This document shows, in pieces, positions 56,110 through 64,000 of a stretch of DNA of 64,000 nucleotides. The position numbers and the translations under genes were made by a program. Position 1 is the first letter of the stretch. Every line of letters begins with the position of its first letter. Source of the stretch: Neonectria sp. B-13 (Eukaryota > Ascomycota > Sordariomycetes > Hypocreales > Nectriaceae); the NCBI GenBank assembly GCA_002682825.1, contig NOKP01000028.1:62001-126000 (forward strand), read 5' to 3'. The notes below the pieces were generated by a model. It worked only from the letters and a program-made list of their open reading frames with translations. It had not been told where the DNA came from and ran no database searches.

Positions 56110-58844
56110 AGTTGACGGTATTGAATAAGGTATGCTGAATATCGTACAGACGGATCCAGATACTGAGAAATTCTTGAGTCCCATAATTAACAAAGCTACG
56201 GAAGTCGGTCTTTTATAGCCGCAGTTGTGGTCGTTTGAAGTGCAGCGGCTGTTGGCACATTCTCTTGTATGCTGGCCTCGTATCGCTGATGTTAGGAGAC
56301 GTATTCCTTAGCTAATAGTGCATATCTTGAGACACTGGGGACACTGTTTGAAAATTAAAGGGGGCAGACGTTGACGTTCTCTGATTCATAATGCCGTAGG
56401 TGGCGTTGCGCTCAGCCCCATGACAGACAGCTTTCATGCCATTCACCACGCGTACAACTTGCGGGCACCTATCATTAGCTCAGTTGCATGAGTTTCCTTG
56501 CTAAACTCTTTTATTGCACTAGTCTTCAATCTGACGTCCATGCACGTATACGAGATCAGAGTGACACTCCATCCTCTCATAACAAGCCTGCGTGAAGTAT
56601 AATCAGGCAGAGTCTGTGTCGCAGAGCCGGGCCGAGAATAACAATGCCGCGGTGATCGGCAGCATCGTAGACTATATACCTGCGGGTTCTGGGGACGGTC
56701 CAGTAGGAAGGACAAATGCGGTCGCTTGCTCAATTGCTGACCCTCCACTTCGTCGACGGATGACATGTTTGAGGGTAGATCGGCAGTTGGCGCTTGGTGG
56801 ACTCTGCGTCGCTTCAGGGTCTTTCGCGTCAAAGCCGCCGAGAGGTCCCATCTTGGCTCAGAGCTATGCTAGAGGCGATTCGATCCGAGGCAGGTCCATA
56901 GCATCGTCTCTTAATCATTGCCAGAATTGCTTGCCAGATAATCACTAGCAAGCGTCTTGTTTAAAGTGGTCGGCTCGGCGGCATGGTCAAGAACCTCCTT
57001 AGCTCAATCATGCCAGGACTCTCCTCTAATGTCTCTTATACCTTCCCCATCAGTCGCCCGCAATGTCTCTAAGCTCTTCTCGTTTTCGTTGACCGAGTTG
57101 ACTCCATATTACTCTAATTCAGAAACAGCCATTTCGCTACCATCGTCGCGGATTTCTCAGCCGCGTTGCCTCTGCTCTGCCAACTTTCGAAGGAAGAGCA
57201 ACCGTTGTGCTTGCATAACAGCAACTCTGAAAGAGAGGGCATTGGCTTGAACAAGGATCAGAACACTAGAAATGTGCATTTTAGATTGCCAGCGTGCTTC
57301 TAATGACTACGAGGAAACGGCTGTTCAAAGCAACCATATGAGGCAGGCATGTGGAGGCGTTACGTCAACAGCCATCCGCTGGCTGGAACCATCCAGCCTG
57401 ATGTGCCTTCGGCTGCGTCAAGCCGAAAGCTCAGCACTACGTAAGGGTGGCAAGTGGTCGGAGAGACCCATGTGTACGTGGCGAAACAAGGTGAGGTAAT
57501 TAGACGTTGGGAATTTGCGACTTCGTGCTGCAGCTCCGCCCGGTTGGCAGAAACTTGTCACACCACAACGAATGGATTGTGTTCAGAGGCATCACGGAAG
57601 GAATTTCTCCAACAAAGACATCGAGATTCAAGATTGTGTCGGCGAGTCAAAAAATAATATCCGTCGGTCTCCTAACAAGCTTAGGCTGGCTACTAGGGCT
57701 ACGATATCGAATAGGCTCTGATCTGCCCTGTTGTAAGCAGGACCTCTCATCGTCTACCTATAGCCATGCCACAGTTGCGGAACAGAGATACATTTAGTCT
57801 CCTTGAAGATGCATCCCTGGGGTGATTAGGTCGACAGAAAGAACGAGTTCCTGTGCGTTGTCCTTGTCGATCTAAAGCTCTACGCTTGGAATACATCTCA
57901 AGCTACAGAGGGAAGGCAAGCTTTAAATAACCAATAGGTCAAACTTGAATCGAATTCCATATCTAAATCCTTCAAGTTGAGAGTGCTCTCTTTTCTATTT
58001 AGCACTCGAGGTCGAGGTAACCGTCATCTGTAATTTTTTCGTTTTCGTGTCGTTCGGTCGTTGCATCCTTCAATCCTTCAATCCTTCAATCCTTCGACTG
58101 TTCCCACTTCTCAACGGTGATTTCTGCACGTGGGGTCTGGAAAAGATACAATAGGCTACGCGCGAGTTGCCGCTTATCCGATCTGCCGCGTACCCGCCGC
58201 CCATGCCTGTGATGCACCGTGCTGTATGGCGTTGTTTCAAGTTACAAAGATCAGAAGGCTGAGACTACCCAATAATAGCGAGGAATTTCGACACATGCAG
58301 GAATATCCCACATACCCTAATACAAAATAGAAGACTGTGTGACAACGTCCATTGCAACTTCAAGATGGATCGCCGTGGGAAATACAAGGAACACGCTGAT
58401 GGTGTTGATTTTCGGCCCGTGTTCTCCACTATTAACTACTTTCACAGACCGAAAAAATACCCAAGTCAGACCCCATCACGCAAAGTCTACACCATTGTTT
58501 AACACTTTGGACAGAGGAATTGCGCAAGTCAGGTTACAGTTATTTCGTTGCCTGTTAGCGATATCTTGGAACGCCACACACATGAGTAAAGGGAATCCTA
58601 CAAAGAGGGGCATCCTTGTCCACTCCTTCGCGTGAGAAGTAATCCGCATGGGACTTTGGCCTTTACTGAATTAAAGGATAATGGAATACGTACTTTGAGG
58701 TTCAAAGCTAAGATGAATGTGGCATGAATATATAAAGACTGCCAAGGCGCCAAGATGCGAGATAGCCAAGACAACACGACCAACCATCTGCGCTCGCTTC
58801 ATCTTGCTCAACTCGACAAAGTTTCAGACAGCGTTACTTTCATC
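56110..58844. other. Long intergenic region with a short tandem repeat
   Basis: No gene is supported. The minus-strand frame 56443-56832 and frames at 57454-57797 lack family features. A 9-nt repeat (caatccttc) occurs four times at about 58069-58103. TATATAAA for the next gene sits at 58729-58736. Confidence 0.45.
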
Positions 58845-60364
58845 ATGTTGCAACTTGGCATTGTTTTTACGGCTCTCCTAGCAGGAACTGCCCTTGCCAT
58901 TCCTGCCCCGCCCCTTCTCCCTCGCGCCAATCTGACAATTGCCACGGTAAACGAAGTTGCCACGCAATGCGGCGCAGGAGATACCTCTACGACTGATGGT
59001 GTCCAGGCACTCTTGGATAGCACTGGTGCCGTAGATTGGCTGGATATCATGCTGTTTTCTTTCCCTAACCACGAACAAGACTGGCTCAACAAGCTGTGGA
59101 CCACAGTTTTCACCGACCAAGGAGCGTCTCCCCTCTCCGGCTGTGGCAGCATTGGGAGCGATTGCAACCCAGATACGTTATGCCAGGACTACTCCAGCTC
59201 CATGGCCTACTGGACGATCAAGTCGGTGGCGATGCTGCACAGCAAGATTAACACTGTCCACTCCATGCTCCTTTGGGACGGCTGGTTGGCTGGTCTGTCT
59301 ATTGATCAGATTGCCAAGGACTTTTCAAGCACTTCTCCCAACCAGGAGTGGGCAAAATGGATTGCGGCTGCTTTCAGCATGGCTGGAGGCATCGCAACCG
59401 GAATTGATCTGAGCAAGCCACTCCGAGGCATGATTGGATTTGCAGCCGCAGGCCTCACCGACGTCTCACTCACGCACTCCAGCACAGACAGTGTTGATGT
59501 CACCTCGGTTGAGAACACGCTTAGAAACATGGTTGGTGCTGCTGGAAATTATGTGGCTAGTGTCCTGCAAAATGCGACCGGCAATGGTGACGCTACCACG
59601 TTGCCCATCTACACTATGAGCACCCTCCAATATGGAACTTCCAGGTTCTTTCTCGACAACACAATTCTTCTTGACGAAAACAAGGACAATTCCAGCTTCG
59701 TGTCAGCTTATAACAGCTTTGGAAAAAATATTGTACGTACATCTTAGCAGCCCCCAGTTGTATAGGGATTCTAATCGTGTGTTACAGGAGCAAAAGCTGG
59801 TTGACGTTGCGATGAAGTCAGCTTGGTATGTCCTTGTTGCGGAAGAAGATGTTGAAGAAAGTGACTGTAATATGACTGGTGCTTTGTATCTTCAAGCCAA
59901 GGACAAATTCTACTGCTTCTATTTGACCAGACCAATGGATACTGCGGACTGCGGTGACGACGACCCCAATACTGTATGTGTTAGTGTCCTTCCAAAGAAA
60001 CACCAACTAATCAAGCCACAACAGTGCGTTTCCGATGCTTGGGAGTCCCCTTACAATTCAAACAACAAGATGGACAACGGAGTGTACACTAAGTTAACTG
60101 ACACGTATGGGTTTGATTTGAATGTAAGACAACAACATGGCTTTTGGGAACATTGCTCTCGACATGAAACTGACAGCTATCCAGGCCTACTATACTTCTC
60201 TTATCGACTGTGCTGTCAACGGCAATGGTGAAGTCGATATGACAGCCTTTACCAACAATGGGATGCTTCCCAGGTGCTTCTTCAGTGGCTATGTCAGAAG
60301 TGGATACTGGTACAATGATGGAACTGCGATGCTGAACCTTTACTTCTATGGAGATCTCGCCTAA
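58845..60364 (+). CDS. Secreted Cys-rich protein, unknown function, distantly like the gene at 20431-22835
   Basis: Start ATG 58845 opens a signal peptide, MLQLGIVFTALLAGTALAIP; the frame extends upstream to 58755 without one. Four exons (58845-59731, about 59788-59970, 60025-60123, 60182-60364) join in frame through GTACGT, GTATGT and GTAAGA introns. Features are NEVATQCGAGDTS, WLNKLWTTVFTD, a CGSIGSDCNPDTLCQDYSSS Cys cluster, an Ala/Gly-rich hydrophobic middle (AAAFSMAGGIATGIDL) and Cys pairs in the C-terminal part (DTADCGDDDPNTC, DCAVNGNGEV, RCFFSGYVRSGYWYND). Length is about 450 residues. The W-rich start, the C-x6-C-x5-C block and the hydrophobic middle are shared in order with the gene at 20431, so both may belong to one expanded secreted family. 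The gene is intact; function unknown. Confidence 0.65.
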
Positions 60365-60894
60365 CTGGATGGACGATTCGGGCTTAAGTAGACGAGCTAT
60401 TCACTGTCGGCGATTGGTGGCGTTTGGCGGTTACAAATGAGGAACCATGCTGCATCTGAAGCGATACGATTAGCTTTCGAGACCAAGTTGATGCAGCTCC
60501 CTGTAAATCGACTGTTCAGACTAGTTGCTAGATGTGATACGTAAACAATTATTACTCATACCCCCAAGTTTCTTGCTATCGCCAACATGTTCTAACTAAT
60601 CTGTAGTGAAGTCGCCGTTTACGAAGTGCTCTTATCTCCGCTTTATTACCAAGCCTTGATCAACAAGGTGGACCTAACATACCGGCATCGTAGTGGCCCC
60701 TAAATCCGACAAAGCATCATGAGGCCATGCTCGAACGAATAAGTAGATGATGTATTTGACTCAGTCGGGGTTTCCTGCAATATTCATTTCTTTCACGCAC
60801 AGCCGACATTTCTCTTCCCTTCACAGTAATCTTTCAGACCCTGACTCCCTTGAATCACAGACCCGTTTTATTCCTATAATATTAACGGGGGATA
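60365..60894. other. Intergenic
   Basis: No gene is seen between the secreted protein and the SDR relic. Confidence 0.45.
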
Positions 60895-61905
60895 GTTTCT
60901 CGCAGTTCTACTTCATTCCGGGCCCTACATTCACGGAGAAGAACTGTCCAGACCAAGCTGAAAAGGGAACATTTCCTTATTGGTTATGTAGATACTTTGT
61001 TTACCCACGTTCACGCAGGTTCAACTCGTTACTGGGTAAGCATCCAGACAATTCGTTGGCACATGCCATCGAACATTAACTGTAAGTGGTAACAGAGGAG
61101 ATGGTTTCGAGATGTGCAAGATTCTTTCTCAACACAATGCCATCGTCTACCAAGCAGGTCAATCCGAGACCAAGGCTGAGGCTTCAAATATGAAGCTGAG
61201 CCAGCTCTTCCCAGGTTCAACGGACCGAGTCGAATTTCCAGAGCTCGATCTCTCGGATCTTACGATCTTAAAGGCAGCAGTCGACAAGTTTCGTTTGAGA
61301 AAGGTCATTGCATGTTTTGACCCTCAATGCCGGGGTACGGTTCCTCAACTGCTATTTTCACACTACGCTAAAACTTAAGTAGGTCATAAATACTCCCGAA
61401 GGTTCCAAGACCTCAAGGTGCGGATTAGTACTAACTACCCAGGGTCTCATCTCCTCGAGACAGCAAATTTATCCGCTTCTGGTACCGTTCGTGTTACCTG
61501 GGCCGGTTCCATCACTATCAACGTCGGATTGTACAAGCCAGGTGGCATGCAGTTTTTCGCCACCGACTCAACTGCCCCTGAGACCTTGCTCAACCGCGAA
61601 ACCTTTACGCAACATCCAAGACTGGGAACCTGTCTCTCGCTGCTGTGAATGGACGTAAGGACGCTGCCAGTTCGATCCTGCACTTGTGCTGGAATCTTGG
61701 CAACCTGCGAACGGACTTTATCAGGCATAACGGCAGGATAGAAAATATGTTACTGGAGCTGGTGATTAACCCTCCTGTCATGGGCGGCTACACCGAGCTA
61801 TTCACTGCAGTAGGCGACATTACCACGGAAGAGACTGGTGCTACATTGCGCTCTGGGGAAGGTACTCGGTTTGAGGGAGGATGTCAAGGCCGGGTGTCTA
61901 TCTGA
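60895..61905 (+). pseudogene. Bli-4/retinol-dehydrogenase-like SDR relic
   Basis: Pieces of a light-induced-alcohol-dehydrogenase-like SDR occur in order on the plus strand in different frames: PGPTFTEKNCPDQ (about 60920), CKILSQHNAIVYQAGQSETK and LDLSDLTILKAAVDKF (61112-61300), LHVLTLNAGV after a frame change (61305-61335), VRVTWAGSITINVGLYKPGG (61487-61545), KTGNLSLAAVNGR (about 61618-61655) and finally NLRTDFIRHNGR with NPPVMGGYTELF (61700-61805). The glycine-rich TGxxxGIG loop between the first two pieces and the usual catalytic Tyr are missing. Several frame changes separate the pieces, so it is dead. The order of blocks makes the family call fairly secure. Confidence 0.65.
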
Positions 61906-62153
61906 GAGCCAAGGCGGGTTGGGTTCAGCAGATAAATTTGTCGTGTGGTGTAGGAGAATGGTGGCGCAGTGCGTGTGAACTTTAAGACTTTTTCCTGTGC
62001 ATCGAAGAGGGTAAACAGGCAAAGAGAGAGTCAACAATTAAATTTCAGGTAGGCTAAAGGCATCCTTGTCCTTTGTCCATCCAAATCCCGAACTTGATCA
62101 TGAAACGACAACAAACACAAAGTCACAATGCTCTTCTGTGAAAAACACCGTCG
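61906..62153. other. Short spacer
   Basis: Non-coding sequence between the SDR relic and the stop codon of the transcription factor on the opposite strand. Confidence 0.5.
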
Positions 62154-64000
62154 CTATCCTGTCATATTGTCATTGTTAAACGGGATGCCGAATTCGTCTG
62201 TGTTTTGGGATACGGGATACATCTGAAAGTTGTCGCCATCCCCCCAGTTCGTCGTTTGGGTGTAGTTTTCAAAGATGCTCTAATTTATTGTCAATAAACA
62301 CAACAGATCGGCTTTATTGATGAGCTCACCCAGTCAAAGTTCTCGGCAATGTCTCCTCCGCCCGCTTCGATGCTGGCAAGCATAGAAAATGGAGACAGCG
62401 GGTTGCTCATGTTCGCATAGTCGCCTGTGGCAAAATTCGGCGTCACACTTGAGCTAGACGTCAGGTTGCCAGAGTTCACGGCGCCAAAGAAACTAGAATT
62501 CGGCATGCTGTCCATCGATAAATCCATGTTTGGCCCGATTCCTTTTGAAAACGTGCCCATCGTTGTGGCGGCTGAGTGTTGTCGTTGGCTGTTGGGAAAA
62601 CTGTTCAAGCTCGAGAAGGAGTTGGTACTCGCGCTCCCTGTGGACTCCGGCGTTTGGGAGGGACTCTTGATCTTGTCCAACATGATTTCGAGTACCTTGG
62701 AGGCCTGAAAGGCTTCCGTTGAGTCATCAGCCAACCCTTTCCAGAAGTCCTTGGTCATTTCAAGGTTGCTCATCATCTCCATTCGCTGTTCTGATGTCCA
62801 GAAGAGTGCCGTCTCTGAAACGTTTCTATCGTTGCTAGTTTCCGCCACGTGGTCGTGATGCAGATCCAGAGCCACGAGCATAGCGCAAACAAGGAATTCC
62901 TTAGTGGCCATGGTATTCAAATACCACTGGAGAGATTGCAGCCTTCCGTTCGGTTGCACTGCCCGATGTAGACTAACTAGGTGCCGTAATGTGTCTGACG
63001 CAGCTTTGACGGCACTGCGGCGCGAGTATGCATAACGGGAGATATTCCGTGCCAAAGGTACGTATTTCTTGTGCAATAAGCAAAGAATGTTCAGGTATAG
63101 TGAGTTAATGCTAAACCTTGTTAAGATCACCATGGCTGAATCTTGAGACGCTCCCAGTGGCGCCCCCTTCAAGTGCGGGGGTAACTCCTCGTAAAGTGTA
63201 CGAAGTTGGGTGTCGAATGCGAGGATGTCCTCGTAGGTGACTCTTTCAACGACTCGGTTCGTTTCTTGCAGGATGTCGCTCATGATGATGCATAGCTTGA
63301 CCTTGGCGATCATGTATGAAGTCATTGTGTGGTCATTCTGTGAGCGAGGTGGAGGCAAAGACTTTGAGTCAGGTCCAAACTCTTCGTCGAACAGGTTGGT
63401 TGGTAACTGTGTATCGCAAGCGTGACTGTAGATCATGTTGGGCAACGAAACTTGATGCGAGAACATGACATCGGCCATTCTCAGCAAAGCCCACGTCCGT
63501 CGCCTCATTTCCTGTAACCCGATATTAGCTCGTGTTCGATCAAAGACTATACCACGTACTTACGGCTTGGAATGGCGACAATGAGGGAAACCACTTCGCG
63601 TCGCGATGGTACCCCATCTGGAAGGCAATTCGAGTCACAAGCGAGACGACCAACCAAAGGCCATGATCGGCGTCCCACCGTGATGCGTATTCACCAAACA
63701 CATAGAGCAGCATGGTCTCTACTGTATGTTCCACTGGCTTCGTGTAGTCAGCTGTGATCAAGCACTGCACAGTTCGTAAACGATACTCGGCTGCCATCTG
63801 CACGGTCCGTCCTTCCCACTCGAGAGGCACATCCCCGATGTTACGGTAGCTTTGCATCGCGAGACACAAGACCGAATAGAGTAAACCCAACCACATGATG
63901 GGTGTTTTCGACGGGTCCTGCCAATGAGCCTGTAGTTGCTGATGGAAAGCTGGCGAGTGGATGATGACAATGGGGTTGTCCATCGAGTTAAAGTACCGCA
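62154..64000 (-). CDS. Fungal-specific transcription factor, 5' end outside the window
   Basis: Three exons on the minus strand run from the right edge. At 63983-63564, PIVIIHSPAFHQQLQAHWQD is followed by IMWLGLLYSVLCLAMQSYRN and the core Fungal_trans motif GLWLVVSLVTRIAFQMGYHRD. After a GTAAGT-ACAG intron, EMRRRTWALLRMADVMFSHQ (63508 onward) is the second conserved block, and a long helical domain continues to NFDW. A GTGAGC-TTAG intron leads to the last exon, SIFENYTQTTNWGDGDN, ending at TAG 62154-62156. The C-terminal 130 residues are Ser/Asn-rich, as in activation domains. The Zn2Cys6 DNA-binding part must lie beyond 64000. No stop or frame change is seen, in contrast to the decayed regulator at 17.2-19.4 kb. 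Target pathway unknown. Confidence 0.85.

Overview
The window looks like an accessory, gene-poor stretch of a filamentous ascomycete (Pezizomycotina) genome, probably Sordariomycetes and perhaps Hypocreales. The signs are short spliceosomal introns (about 45-125 nt) with GTAAGT/GTATGT donors and CTAAC-type branch sites, Zn2Cys6 regulators, many secreted proteins with signal peptides and GPI-like or single-TM tails, fungal families such as GH79, OCH1/GT32, HeLo and Rcf2, and AT-rich islands between genes. No rRNA, convincing tRNA, CRISPR array or intact transposon was seen.

Layout. 1-3.5 kb: two divergent paralogous genes of a small secreted-protein family, one truncated. 4.7-8.0 kb: a graveyard with a shikimate-kinase-like (QutR/AROM-type) relic, a short-chain dehydrogenase with an in-frame stop, and a HeLo-domain gene relic followed by what looks like a HET-s-type amyloid (HRAM) motif. 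8.7-12.3 kb: an intact zinc-type medium-chain reductase with a TCGG-N6-CCGA element in its promoter, and an intact multi-exon sugar-porter MFS gene. 14.5-16.3 kb: a secreted GH79 glycosidase. 16.8-19.4 kb: a C-terminal fragment of a xanthine-dioxygenase-like TauD enzyme and a decayed Zn2Cys6 regulator. 20.4-26 kb: a large secreted Cys-rich protein, a frameshifted membrane-protein relic and a small GPI-like secreted protein. 28-32.3 kb: a small hypothetical gene, a minisatellite and a long unrecognised decayed gene. 33.4-34.1 kb: an intact Rcf2-type HIG1 gene. 34.4-37.3 kb: an isocitrate-lyase-like remnant and a large unrecognised broken locus. 38-45.2 kb: a membrane-anchored aspartic-protease-like protein without the N-lobe catalytic motif, a repeat-rich GPI-like surface protein, and an AYR1-like reductase. 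47-48.9 kb: a decayed gene resembling the P47/TULIP family known from clostridial neurotoxin gene clusters. 51-56.1 kb: a mucin-like single-TM protein, two related minus-strand remnants, an OCH1-like mannosyltransferase and a cupredoxin-type surface protein. 58.8-64 kb: another secreted Cys-rich protein, a Bli-4/retinol-dehydrogenase-like SDR relic and a fungal-specific transcription factor running off the window.

No single pathway ties the genes together. The common themes are cell surface and secretion (at least eight genes), small-molecule oxidoreduction and transport, and pervasive gene death. Many relics carry TAA/TAG/TGA codons where the flanking translation suggests a Gln, Arg or Trp codon, the pattern left by C-to-T transitions such as repeat-induced point mutation, mixed with single-base indels. 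Intact genes sit directly beside dead ones. Exon limits are read by eye from splice signals and frame continuity; family names are from memory of family features, without database searches.
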